From positions 620,001-684,000 of the forward strand of contig NZ_CP071057.1 in the NCBI RefSeq assembly GCF_017161425.1: a stretch of DNA of 64,000 bases, written 5' to 3'. Positions within the stretch are counted from its first letter, which is position 1; each line of letters opens with the position of its first letter. Shown here one piece after another: positions 1-7,886 of this stretch. The translations under genes and the position numbers were made by a program. Origin of the DNA: Marinicauda algicola (GTDB lineage Bacteria; Pseudomonadota; Alphaproteobacteria; Caulobacterales; Maricaulaceae). Under the pieces are notes generated by a model, which was not told the DNA's origin, ran no database searches, and saw nothing but the letters and a program-made list of their open reading frames with translations.

Positions 1-1490
1 ACATGGCCCTGGGGCTGCATCGCCCCGCCCATGACGCCGAAGCTCAACCAGCCTTCGCCGTCCTTGGTCACCATGGCCGGGATGATGGTGTGGAAGGGTC
101 GCTTGCCCGGCGCGTAGACGTTCGGGTGATCGGGATCGAGGCTGAACATCTCGCCGCGGTCCTGCAGCATGAAGCCGAGCCCGTCCGGCACGAGGCCCGA
201 CCCCATGCCGCGATAGTTCGACTGGATGAGGGAGACCATCATGCCGCTGGAATCGGCGACGGTGAGATAGGTGGTGTCGCCGTGCTCGATCGCCGCCGGA
301 TCGCCGTGAGGCACGCTGTCCATCGCCCGCTCCATGGAGATCAGCTCGCGGCGTTCAGCGGCATATTCGTCCGATACCAGGGTCGACACCGGCACCTCTG
401 CGAACTGGGGATCGGCATAGAAGCGTGCCCGGTCCTCGTAGGCCAGGCGCTTGGCCTCGATCATAACATGCAGCGCGTCCGCGCTCATGAAGCCCATTTC
501 CGCGAGGTCGTAGTCCTCGATGATCTGCAGCATCTGCAGCGCCGCGATGCCCTGGCCCTGCGGGGGGAGTTCCCAGACATCGTAGCCGCGATAGTTCACG
601 CTCACCGGCTGGACCCAGTCGGAGGAGAAATTCGCCAGGTCCTCGTAAGAGAGATAGCCGCCGATCCGCTCCATGTAGGCATCGATCGTGCGCGCGATCT
701 CGCCCTCGTAGAAGGCGTCGCGCCCGCCCTCGGCGATCAGGCGCAGCGTGTTGGCCAGATCGGGATTGGCGAAGATCTCGCCTTCCCTGGGCGCATCGCC
801 GTCCTCGGTGAGATAGGTGGCGCGGGCGTTCTCGAGTTCGCCGACCATCTCGGCATTGTTCTCGAACGCGGCCATGTTGCGGTCCCAGTAATAGGCGATC
901 AGCTGGGTGACCGGGAAACCCTCCTCGGCATAGCGAATCGTCGGGGCGAGGATGTCCTCCATCGCCATCGAGCCGAACCGGGCGTGCAGGGTGAACCAGC
1001 CGTCCACCGTCCCGGGGACGGAGACGGGCAGCACGCCGAGCGGCGGAATGGTTTCCCGCTCGCCAAGCCGAGCGACGAGTTCGTCATAGCTCAGGCTCTG
1101 CGGCGACGGGCCCGCCGCGTTGAGGCCATAGACCTGCTTCGATTGCGGATCCCAGACGAGCACGAAGAGATCCCCGCCGATGCCGTTGCCGACCGGCTCC
1201 ATCAGGCCGAGCGCGGCATTGGCCGCGATCGCCGCGTCGACCGCATTACCGCCGGCCTTGAGCACGTCGATCGCGATCTGGGTCGCCAGCGGATGGGCGG
1301 TCGCCGCGGCGCCGTGCCGGGCGAGCACCGGGGAGCGTGTCGCGAACGGCGAACCATGGATCCGGTCTCCACCGACATCGCGCAGGCGCGGATCGACGGC
1401 GGCCGGCGCCTCCTGTGCGGAGGCCGGCGCGAATTCTGCAAAGCTCATGAGGGCTCCTGCGGCAAGAAGCGCGCTGGCAAGGCGGACCAT
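1..1490 (-). CDS. ggt: gamma-glutamyltransferase, C-terminus cut off by window edge
   Basis: This is a periplasmic gamma-glutamyltranspeptidase that cleaves glutathione and transfers its gamma-glutamyl group. The frame reads leftward from an ATG at 1488-1490, with GGGGAG about 9 nt upstream, and is still open at base 1. The N-terminus looks like a signal peptide ending near ASAQ. The family block GNAVDAAIAANAALGL follows. The autoprocessing and catalytic Thr is the first Thr of DTTYLTVAD (about residue 406, codon 273-275), and GVMGGAMQPQGH lies at the very edge. Only the last few dozen residues of the small subunit should be missing. The AsmA-family gene lies 97 nt upstream on the same strand. 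Confidence 0.93.
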   Translation of the reverse strand, partial: MVRLASALLAAGALMSFAEFAPASAQEAPAAVDPRLRDVGGDRIHGSPFATRSPVLARHGAAATAHPLATQIAIDVLKAGGNAVDAAIAANAALGLMEPVGNGIGGDLFVLVWDPQSKQVYGLNAAGPSPQSLSYDELVARLGERETIPPLGVLPVSVPGTVDGWFTLHARFGSMAMEDILAPTIRYAEEGFPVTQLIAYYWDRNMAAFENNAEMVGELENARATYLTEDGDAPREGEIFANPDLANTLRLIAEGGRDAFYEGEIARTIDAYMERIGGYLSYEDLANFSSDWVQPVSVNYRGYDVWELPPQGQGIAALQMLQIIEDYDLAEMGFMSADALHVMIEAKRLAYEDRARFYADPQFAEVPVSTLVSDEYAAERRELISMERAMDSVPHGDPAAIEHGDTTYLTVADSSGMMVSLIQSNYRGMGSGLVPDGLGFMLQDRGEMFSLDPDHPNVYAPGKRPFHTIIPAMVTKDGEGWLSFGVMGGAMQPQGH

Positions 1491-1587
1491 GACTGTCTCT
1501 CCCCGTGTGGGCCGGACGGTGCATTGCCGCCGGCGGTGTTTCTGTGTGCCGGGAAGTAAATAGGGTGCCAGCCGCCCGATCAAGCTG

Positions 1588-3717
1588 TCAGCCGCCGCCC
1601 GAACTGCCTTCGCTTTCGCCGTCCTCGGCCGCGGGCTCGTCCTGGGTTTCCTGCGTCGTGTCTTCCTGGGAGCGGCGGATCGCCTCACCGAGAATCCCGC
1701 GCAGGAGATCTCCGGCGCGCTCCTGATCATCGGCTGGCGTCTCCCCGGGCTGCGTCTCGGTCTCCTCAGCGGGTTGCGTGCCCGCCGCGCCGGTGAGGAT
1801 GTCCAGCAGCCCGCCCGCGCCCTGTTCGCGCATGCGCTCGAGATCGAGGAGCTGGCCCAGGTCGCCGAGCTGGCCCTGGGCCCGCGCCTGCACGAGATTG
1901 CGGGCGATCGTGGCGAAATCGAGCGTGATTTGCGGGTCCGCGAAATCGCCGCTGATCAGGATCGGCACGCCGATGCCCTGAAGGTCGGCCTCTCCGCCCT
2001 GACCGCTCAGGCTCGCGACCGCGCGCGGCGTGAAGCGATAGTCGAGCCGGCGCGCGCCGAGATCGACTTCGCCCTCACCGGCCGCGCGCAAGAGGGGGCT
2101 CAGCATGGTGAGGTCGGGATTGCGTGCCACGCCGTCCGCCATGGAGATCGTCCCGCGCAGGGCCGAGAAGTCGGTCTCCTGACGATCCCCGAAGGCATCG
2201 GGCAGGGACCGGGTCTCCACCGCATTGAGCACGCCGCGAATGACCTGCGCGAGATTGACGCCGACGATCGCGCCGTCGGTGAAGTCGAAATCACCCGTTC
2301 CGGAAAGTGACTCCATGATCGCGGCTATGCTGCTCCCGCTACCTGTGAGATCGAGCCCGAGCGTGCCGGTCCCGCGCAGACGCTCGAAACCGGCCGCGGC
2401 GGTCAGGAAGGGCAGGGCTTCGAGCGCTTCCAGCCTTCCGGTGAAGGCGTAGGAGGGCACTGCCGTGCGCGCGTTTGCGACCACGCGGGCATTGCCCCGT
2501 CCGCCGTACAGCAGGAATTGCGTGAGGTCCGCGCTCAGGCGGCCGTTGTCGAGCGCCGCGTCGAGTTCGGCGTCGCTGAACTCGATCTCGCGCACCAGCA
2601 GCCTTCCGACGCTGCCGCGCAGGCGCGCATCGACGAGGCGCAGGGCGGACAGATCGATCGGCTCCTCGCTCCACCCCGCATCCGCGCCCGGTCCGGTTCC
2701 GGCCGGCTCCGGCAGGTACGGGTTGAGGTTCAGCTCTGGTATGTCCACCCGCCCGTCGAGGCGCGGGCGCGCGCCGGCATAGTCGATATCCAGGCTGCCG
2801 CTCGCGGTGATGTCGTCGAAGGCGAGGTCGGATTCGCTGAGGCTGATCCGGCCCGGCGCGCCGGCGAGGCGCCCCGTGGCAGCGAAGCGCCGGAAACCCT
2901 CGCCCGGAGGCAGGCTGGCACCGAACACGGCGGCAAGTTCGGGCAGGACGAGATCGAGATCGGCGGCGCCCTCGTATTCAAGCTCACGGCTTTCCAGGAT
3001 GTGGCCGTCGAACCCGACCTCGCCGATGGGGCCGGTCAGGGATAGCGCCGCCGGGGTGCGGGCGCCCTCGAAGAAGCCGCGCAGCGAGCCGAGCGAGGCG
3101 GAGAAATCCATCGCGCGGCCCTCCAGCGTGAAACCGCCTTCGAGGCTCACGGGCGCGTCGACGCCGGGAAGCCCGATCGCGAGATCGACCGCCTCGAAGC
3201 GACGCGCATCGCCGTCGCCGGCATAGATCAGCGTGCCGTTCTCGATGCGCACATCCCCGAAGCTCGCCTCGATCGGCAGGGCACCGGGCCGCCGGAATCC
3301 TTCCCCGGCCGATGTTGCGGGGGCGGTATCGCCCGTGCCGAAACTCCAGTTGTTGCGCCCGGCGCGCTGCTCCAGGCGGATCACCGGGTCGACGAGGATG
3401 AATTCCTCGATCACGAACTCGCGCCGGACGAGGGGCAAGAGCTGCAGGGTCAGGCGCAGCGCGTCCATCTGCGCGAACGGCTCCTCGCCGAAGCCCTCGG
3501 CATTGGCGATGGTCACATCGCCTGCCCGCGCCTGCACCTTCGGCAGCAGCGCGAGGCTGATATCGCCGCTAATGGACACCTCCCGCCCGAGCGCGTCCGA
3601 GGCGGCCTGCTCGATCCGGTCGCGATAGGCGTCGGCGGGGATGAGCGAGGGTGCGATCAGCGCCGCGGCGAGGCCGGTGGCGAGGAGAAAGGCGAGGACC
3701 AGCAGGATTCGGCGCAT
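1588..3717 (-). CDS. AsmA family protein
   Basis: This is a 709-residue AsmA-type protein. The family consists of inner-membrane-anchored periplasmic proteins implicated in lipid transport and outer-membrane homeostasis. One N-terminal membrane segment (about residues 3-24) is followed by the typical start ADAYRDRIEQAASDALGREV. Long beta-rich AsmA repeats come next, with a C-terminal AsmA domain at about 440-610, and the tail after about 640 is rich in Glu, Gln and Thr. GGAAAG sits 5 nt before the ATG. It shares direction with the gamma-glutamyltransferase downstream and diverges from the M48 protease gene. The ligand cannot be told from sequence. Confidence 0.88.
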   Translation of the reverse strand: MRRILLVLAFLLATGLAAALIAPSLIPADAYRDRIEQAASDALGREVSISGDISLALLPKVQARAGDVTIANAEGFGEEPFAQMDALRLTLQLLPLVRREFVIEEFILVDPVIRLEQRAGRNNWSFGTGDTAPATSAGEGFRRPGALPIEASFGDVRIENGTLIYAGDGDARRFEAVDLAIGLPGVDAPVSLEGGFTLEGRAMDFSASLGSLRGFFEGARTPAALSLTGPIGEVGFDGHILESRELEYEGAADLDLVLPELAAVFGASLPPGEGFRRFAATGRLAGAPGRISLSESDLAFDDITASGSLDIDYAGARPRLDGRVDIPELNLNPYLPEPAGTGPGADAGWSEEPIDLSALRLVDARLRGSVGRLLVREIEFSDAELDAALDNGRLSADLTQFLLYGGRGNARVVANARTAVPSYAFTGRLEALEALPFLTAAAGFERLRGTGTLGLDLTGSGSSIAAIMESLSGTGDFDFTDGAIVGVNLAQVIRGVLNAVETRSLPDAFGDRQETDFSALRGTISMADGVARNPDLTMLSPLLRAAGEGEVDLGARRLDYRFTPRAVASLSGQGGEADLQGIGVPILISGDFADPQITLDFATIARNLVQARAQGQLGDLGQLLDLERMREQGAGGLLDILTGAAGTQPAEETETQPGETPADDQERAGDLLRGILGEAIRRSQEDTTQETQDEPAAEDGESEGSSGGG

Positions 3718-3898
3718 GGAAACTTTCCAGACGGGCTCAGGTTCTCAACGGGCACGAACCGGGGGCCGAATGCATCGGTTCCGGAGCGGCGAAAGATAGA
3801 TTAACCTTAGCGCCAAGGCCGAATGATGGCGAGCGCGAGGCCGGCGCGCTAGATTGAGGCGAGCGCCGTGTTGCGACGCCAAGCGAGGGGAGACACCC

Positions 3899-4684
3899 AT
3901 GGACACCGTCATCCGCATGAACCGCCGCCAGATTCTCACCGGGCTCGCTTCGGGCTCGGTGGTCGCCTTCGCACCGGGCTGCGTGGAGAACCCGACGCTC
4001 GGGCGCAGCCAGCTCATCCTGGTGTCCGAGGAGCAGATCGCCCAGCTCTCCGCCCAGGCCTGGCAGCAGAGCCTGCAGCGCGAGCGGGTCAGCCGCGATC
4101 CCGCCCTCAATGCCCAGCTGCAGCGCGTCGGGCGCCGCATCGCCCAGGCCTCCGGCCTCGGCTACGACTGGGAGTTCGTGGTGTTCGATTCCGACCAGGA
4201 GAACGCCTGGGTCCTGCCGGGGGGCAAGGTCGCGTTCTACCGCGGTATCATGGAGACGATGGAAAACGACGACCAGGTCGCCACCGTGATGGGTCACGAG
4301 GCGGCGCATCTTGCGGGCCGGCACGCCGCGGAGCGCGCCTCCCAGCAGCAGGCCGCCGGGATCGGCCTCGGGCTCGCCGCCGTCGCCCTGGATGCCGGCG
4401 ATGTCGAGAACACCGCCCAGTGGGCCGCGATCCTGGGTGCCGGGGTGACCTTCGGCGTGCTGCTGCCCTACTCGCGCCGCCACGAGCTGGAGGCCGACCG
4501 GTTCGGCGTCGATTACATGGTGCGCGCCGGCTACGACCCGCGCGAGGCGCTCGATTTCTGGACTTCCAAGGCGGCCCAGCGGACCGGGCGGCCGAGCGTG
4601 CCCGAATTCGCCTCCACCCACCCCAGCGACGAGACCCGGATCGCGGCGCTGCGCGAATATCTGGTGGCGCGAAACTATATCTAG
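3899..4684 (+). CDS. M48 family metalloprotease, probable lipoprotein
   Basis: This is a 261-residue zinc protease. The N-terminus carries NRRQILTG, resembling a twin-arginine motif, then a hydrophobic stretch and a lipobox-like APGC at Cys28, so an exported lipoprotein is likely. The zinc site is HEAAH at 133-137 with the third ligand Glu196 in HELEAD. ATG 3899 is preferred over an upstream in-frame TTG at 3854 because GAGGGG lies just before it. The arrangement resembles small periplasmic M48 proteases such as LoiP. A strong hairpin follows the stop. Substrate is unknown. Confidence 0.88.
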   Translation: MDTVIRMNRRQILTGLASGSVVAFAPGCVENPTLGRSQLILVSEEQIAQLSAQAWQQSLQRERVSRDPALNAQLQRVGRRIAQASGLGYDWEFVVFDSDQENAWVLPGGKVAFYRGIMETMENDDQVATVMGHEAAHLAGRHAAERASQQQAAGIGLGLAAVALDAGDVENTAQWAAILGAGVTFGVLLPYSRRHELEADRFGVDYMVRAGYDPREALDFWTSKAAQRTGRPSVPEFASTHPSDETRIAALREYLVARNYI

Positions 4685-4706
4685 ACGACAGGCCTGCCTG
4701 CGAAGT

Positions 4707-4732
4707 GCAAGAGGCGCGCCTGCGCCTCTTGC
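4707..4732 (+). terminator. 11-bp perfect hairpin downstream of M48 gene
   Basis: The arms 4707-4717 and 4722-4732 are perfectly complementary (GCAAGAGGCGC pairs with GCGCCTCTTGC) around a GCCT tetraloop, starting 22 nt after the protease stop. There is no T-run afterwards, so it may be a transcript-stabilising hairpin or a weak terminator separating the protease from tRNA-His. Confidence 0.5.
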
Positions 4733-4808
4733 GCCCGCGCGGGTGCGGGATTAGGTTCCGCGGCCTCGCTCGCAGGACATGCTCCGCGACGCGTGCCGTT
4801 CACGGCAT

Positions 4809-4885
4809 GCCGCCTTAGCTCAGTTGGTTAGAGCGCTAGATTGTGGATCTAGAGGTCCCCCGTTCGATCCGGGGAGGCGGTACCA
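4809..4885 (+). tRNA. tRNA-His (GTG anticodon)
   Basis: This is a 77-nt cloverleaf including an encoded CCA. The acceptor stem GCCGCCT/AGGCGGT opens with a G1-U72 wobble. The D arm is GCTC/GAGC, the anticodon stem CTAGA/TCTAG encloses loop TTGTGGA, and the T arm is CCCCG/CGGGG with loop TTCGATC. The discriminator base is A73, and the base before position 1 is T rather than G. Most bacterial tRNA-His has G-1:C73; A73 without G-1 is the known variant of an alphaproteobacterial clade that includes Caulobacter. Confidence 0.97.
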
Positions 4886-4892
4886 TCCTTCG

Positions 4893-5378
4893 TCAGAGCG
4901 CCGTATCCACCATCTCGAACGTGTCGAAACCCTCGCTCATGTCGGGAGTTTCGAAGCTCGATTCCATGCCGGCATAGACGCGCGGCGCGATCGGCTGTTC
5001 GGGACGGGCCTCGCGCCGGCGCTGGACTTCCTCCCGATCGCTGCACAGCACGTAGTGACAGTGGCGCTTATAGTCCGCCGGGACGCGCCGCAGGATCGTC
5101 GCGCGCGTCCTGCGCGTGAGGTTCAGCTGATCCCAGATCACCGGGCGGCGCGCGTCGAGCGCCCCCGAAAGGCGGGCGCGCATCTCGCGCTCGGCCTGCT
5201 TGAAATGGGTTTCCCACACCGCGTGATAGCTGCGGCCCTCCAGCCGGGCGCGTTCGTGCAGCAGCGGATCGACGGCGAACACGAAGGCATCGGGAAGCAG
5301 CTCCAGCAGGCGCTTCGCGCGCGTGGACTTGCCGGAGTAGGGAAGGCCGGTGAGCAGGTGCAGGTCGGGGCGTGCCAT
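4893..5378 (-). CDS. P-loop AAA-type ATPase/kinase, zeta-toxin-like fold
   Basis: This is a 161-residue small P-loop protein. Walker A is LLTGLPYSGKST near residue 14. A VIWDQLNLTRRTRATIL segment and C-terminal basic helices resemble polynucleotide-kinase or zeta-type kinases that phosphorylate small substrates. ATG 5378 is chosen because the protein starts directly before the P-loop strand; the 28 residues of an earlier in-frame ATG are not family-like. No antitoxin-like partner is adjacent, so a toxin role is not supported. The gene ends 8 nt from the tRNA-His 3' end, convergent with it. The substrate is unknown. Confidence 0.7.
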   Translation of the reverse strand: MARPDLHLLTGLPYSGKSTRAKRLLELLPDAFVFAVDPLLHERARLEGRSYHAVWETHFKQAEREMRARLSGALDARRPVIWDQLNLTRRTRATILRRVPADYKRHCHYVLCSDREEVQRRREARPEQPIAPRVYAGMESSFETPDMSEGFDTFEMVDTAL

Positions 5379-5486
5379 GGGAGGGTTCCCGGATCGGGGC
5401 GCGGACGGATGCGTTGATTTCACGAGCCCGTCTTGAATCTTCCACAGGAATTTTGCGATCAAGCGCGGCGAGGCGCTTCGGCGTGG

Positions 5487-5501
5487 TTAACGAATCTGTA
5501 A
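5487..5501. promoter_or_regulatory. CtrA-like box with embedded GANTC
   Basis: TTAA-N7-GTAA differs from the Caulobacter CtrA consensus TTAA-N7-TTAA at one base. Its spacer contains GAATC, a CcrM (GANTC) methylation site. It lies 38 nt upstream of the GTG of the gene at 5539. Confidence 0.35.
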
Positions 5502-5538
5502 TCTGCAGGTTCGGCTGTGGACGGCAAGGGAGGCGCGC

Positions 5539-6204
5539 GTGGCTCGGCTATCAAGGCAAGGCGGCGCTCAGTTCATGATCCTGGACGAGGTCCAGATCTA
5601 TGACGAGGCCGAACTCGACCGCATCTGCTCGCGCCACGAGATTTCCGACGAATCCACCCGCATGGCCCTCTGGCGCACCCTGGAGGACGCCGGCAAACGC
5701 CTGCGCGACCAGCGCCGGCTGCAGGCGAGCCGTATCCAGATCTCCCGCCTGAAGCAGGAACTCCAGCTCGGCATGCGCCTCTCCGCCCAGCTCTCCCACC
5801 ACGTGCCCGACAGCGGCCAGCTGCGCGAGGACGCCGCCGGGGTGGGGCTCAACCGCCATCACCTCGCCGCGCTTCGCGAGGGCGAACGCCGCGCCGCGGA
5901 GCAGGGCGGGGCGCATCCGCGCTACCGCCTGGAAGATGCCGGCGAGATGCTCGCCTATCTCAGCCGCGTCTACGAGGAGGCCCTGGCGGCCTGCACGACG
6001 GGGGCAGGCGAAGACCCCGACGAGGCCTGGCGGGCGCGGCTTCGCGCCTTCTATACCCGCACGCTTGCGCGGGCCTGGGTGACGCGCGAGGCCGATCAGG
6101 GCGAGCGTTTCCTCGCCGACTGCCGCCGGGCGCTCGAGAGGACGGGGGAGAGCGAGACGCAGGACCGTTTCGGCCCGCGCAGCGAAGGCCGCGCAACGGG
6201 ATAG
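5539..6204 (+). CDS. hypothetical protein, helical
   Basis: I do not recognise this 221-residue protein. It is strongly charged and appears all-helical. An amphipathic, coiled-coil-like stretch covers about residues 35-90 (rich in Arg, Gln, Leu), and there is no signal peptide or membrane segment. GTG 5539 is favoured because AGGGAGG lies 5 nt upstream; an in-frame ATG at 5575 is the alternative. A CtrA-like box sits directly upstream, suggesting possible cell-cycle control. It stands alone between two minus-strand genes. Confidence 0.65.
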   Translation: MARLSRQGGAQFMILDEVQIYDEAELDRICSRHEISDESTRMALWRTLEDAGKRLRDQRRLQASRIQISRLKQELQLGMRLSAQLSHHVPDSGQLREDAAGVGLNRHHLAALREGERRAAEQGGAHPRYRLEDAGEMLAYLSRVYEEALAACTTGAGEDPDEAWRARLRAFYTRTLARAWVTREADQGERFLADCRRALERTGESETQDRFGPRSEGRATG

Positions 6205-6212
6205 AGCGGCCG

Positions 6213-6599
6213 CTAGTCGCGGTTCGGGTCTTCCAACTCGCCTTCGCCGGCCTCCATCTCCCCGCTGATGGTGCGTGCCTGGACGAGTTCGCGGGCATGC
6301 TCGACGCTGTCGACCGGCTCGATGGTGTCGATTGCACACCGCCAGCCGTCCGGCGGTGTGATGTATTCGGGGGCAGGCGGACAGGTCCCGTCATACTCTC
6401 CGAACGCGATCTCGGCGCCGAATTCGAGGCCCGCACATCGCGTGCTCGTCGTCGCGAGCCAGTGCGCGTTGCCACTCTGCAGGACCAGATGCTGGTGGTC
6501 GAGAACGGTGTAGCCGGTGATCTCGCACGTCTCCTGTGCAAGGGCGCCGGGTGCGCCAAGGAGAACGGCGGCGGCTGCGAACAATCCGGATTTGATCAT
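6213..6599 (-). CDS. small secreted protein, possibly DUF6491-like
   Basis: This 128-residue protein has a clear signal peptide (MIKSGLFAAAAVLLGAPGALA) ahead of QETCEITGY. The mature part has four Cys, suggesting disulfides in the periplasm. The pattern Cys, beta strands, RCAGLEFG, then WRCAID resembles the DUF6491 proteins of Caulobacter relatives, but this is from memory and weak. AGGG lies 9 nt before ATG 6599, which favours it over an ATG three codons upstream. It is divergent from the FAD oxidase with a 76-nt intergenic region. Function is unknown. Confidence 0.7.
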   Translation of the reverse strand: MIKSGLFAAAAVLLGAPGALAQETCEITGYTVLDHQHLVLQSGNAHWLATTSTRCAGLEFGAEIAFGEYDGTCPPAPEYITPPDGWRCAIDTIEPVDSVEHARELVQARTISGEMEAGEGELEDPNRD

Positions 6600-6675
6600 G
6601 GCGGTCATCCCTGCTTCGGCTATATCTCGTCCTTCGAACGTCCCAAGTCTACAGCGTCTTGAGCGCTGATCTCTC

Positions 6676-7821
6676 ATGACGAATGCCGACATGCCTCGCC
6701 CGGTTCCGGGCCGCGTCGCCGTGATCGGGGCCGGTGCATCCGGTCTTGCCTGTGCGTTCGCGCTTCTCAGGCGGAAGGTCGAGGTGGTGGTCTTCGAGTC
6801 CGGCCGGGCAGGGGGTGGGGCGCTCGCGGCGTCGGGCGGGATGCTGGCGGCCGGCTTCGAGACCGCGTTCGAGGCGCGCGACCCGGAACGTTTCGCCTCG
6901 CTCGCCCTGCACGCCGCCGAGCTCTGGCCGGGCTGGGCGGCGGACATCGAGGCGGCGAGCGGACGCGAACTCGGCTACCGGCGCCGCGGCTCGATCACGC
7001 CGGCCTTCACCCGGGCGGAGCTCGCCCATCTCGATGCGGCGCAGGCGCACGCCGCCGCGCAGGGCATCGTGCTGCGCCGGCTGGATGCCAGGGGTGCCGC
7101 GGCGGCCGAGCCCGGCCTCGCCCCCTGTCTCGGCGCCCTCGAATTCCCCGGCGACGGCGGTGTGGACAACCGCGCGCTCGGCCCGGCGCTCGCCGAGGCG
7201 ATCGTGCGCCTGGGCGGCACGGTGCGCGAGGACTGTGCGGTCGAACGCGTCGCGGCCGGGTCCGATGGCGTCACGCTGGGGCTCGCCGAGGGGGCGCCGG
7301 TGCGCTTCGATGCGGTGATCGTCGCAACCGGCAGCATGCTGCCTGCGGGGCTCGAACCGCTGCGCCCGCTCCTGCGCCCGGTCAAGGGTCAGATGATCGC
7401 CTTCGATCTCGAGGGGGTGGCGCCGCCGATCCGCATCGTGCGGGCACTCTCGGTGTATCTCGCGGCCAAGCCGGGCGGACGCCTCGTCGCCGGAGCCACG
7501 AGCGAGCCGGGCGTCGATACGCTGTCAACCGAGCCGGCGGTCGTCGAACGCCTGGCCGCGCTCGCTCGCGCGGTCTTTCCCGGTCTTGCGGGGCGGCCGG
7601 TGGCGGAGCGCTGGGCCGGCATCCGGCCGGCGATGCCCGACGGGCTGCCGATCCTCGGCCCGGGGCCGTTGCCGGGCGTGCATCTTGCACTCGGCGGCTA
7701 TCGTAACGGCGTGCTGCTCGCGCCTGCCATGGGGGAGGCGCTTGCCGGAAGCATCCTCTCGGGCCGGCTTCCCGAAACGGTCTCCGTCTTCGGCGTGCAA
7801 CGTTTCGGTCTCGACGGTTAA
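6676..7821 (+). CDS. FAD-dependent amino-acid oxidase, ThiO/DadA-like
   Basis: This is a 381-residue flavoprotein of the D-amino-acid oxidase superfamily. The ADP-binding motif VIGAGASGLACAFAL lies near residue 15, followed by the acidic end of the strand (VVVFE). A GGALAASGGMLAAGF block and the C-terminal RPAMPDGLPILG..GYRNGVLLAP segment (substrate and FAD pocket) are typical of glycine oxidase ThiO and related oxidases. No thi genes are adjacent, so a thiamine role is not supported, and glycine, sarcosine or D-amino acids are all possible substrates. Start 6676 is provisional since the Shine-Dalgarno is weak; ATG 6691 is possible. Confidence 0.8.
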   Translation: MTNADMPRPVPGRVAVIGAGASGLACAFALLRRKVEVVVFESGRAGGGALAASGGMLAAGFETAFEARDPERFASLALHAAELWPGWAADIEAASGRELGYRRRGSITPAFTRAELAHLDAAQAHAAAQGIVLRRLDARGAAAAEPGLAPCLGALEFPGDGGVDNRALGPALAEAIVRLGGTVREDCAVERVAAGSDGVTLGLAEGAPVRFDAVIVATGSMLPAGLEPLRPLLRPVKGQMIAFDLEGVAPPIRIVRALSVYLAAKPGGRLVAGATSEPGVDTLSTEPAVVERLAALARAVFPGLAGRPVAERWAGIRPAMPDGLPILGPGPLPGVHLALGGYRNGVLLAPAMGEALAGSILSGRLPETVSVFGVQRFGLDG

Positions 7822-7832
7822 CGAAGCCTTAT
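7818..7832. promoter_or_regulatory. CtrA-like box upstream of lytic transglycosylase
   Basis: TTAA-N7-TTAT has one mismatch to the CtrA consensus and overlaps the stop codon of the FAD oxidase. It lies 54 nt before the TTG start at 7887. It shares GGTTAACGAA with the box at 5487. Confidence 0.35.
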
Positions 7833-7886
7833 GGCGGGGCGTGCAGGCTGACAGGCGATTCGCCATGCCCTTAAGGGAGGCCCGCC

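Noticed and set aside
3-1559. Long plus-strand open frame of 518 codons
   Set aside because: It is antisense to gamma-glutamyltransferase, is rich in Arg/His/Asp with no domain, and arises from GC-rich codon bias.
4893-5378. Zeta-type toxin of a toxin-antitoxin pair
   Set aside because: Only the P-loop kinase is present; no small antitoxin gene precedes or overlaps it.
4779-5417. Plus-strand frame beginning MLRDACRSRHAALAQLVRAL
   Set aside because: It is the translated tRNA-His gene followed by antisense of the P-loop kinase gene.
6676-7821. Thiamine operon glycine oxidase (thiO)
   Set aside because: No thiS, thiG or thiE and no TPP riboswitch are seen nearby, so the gene symbol is not assigned.
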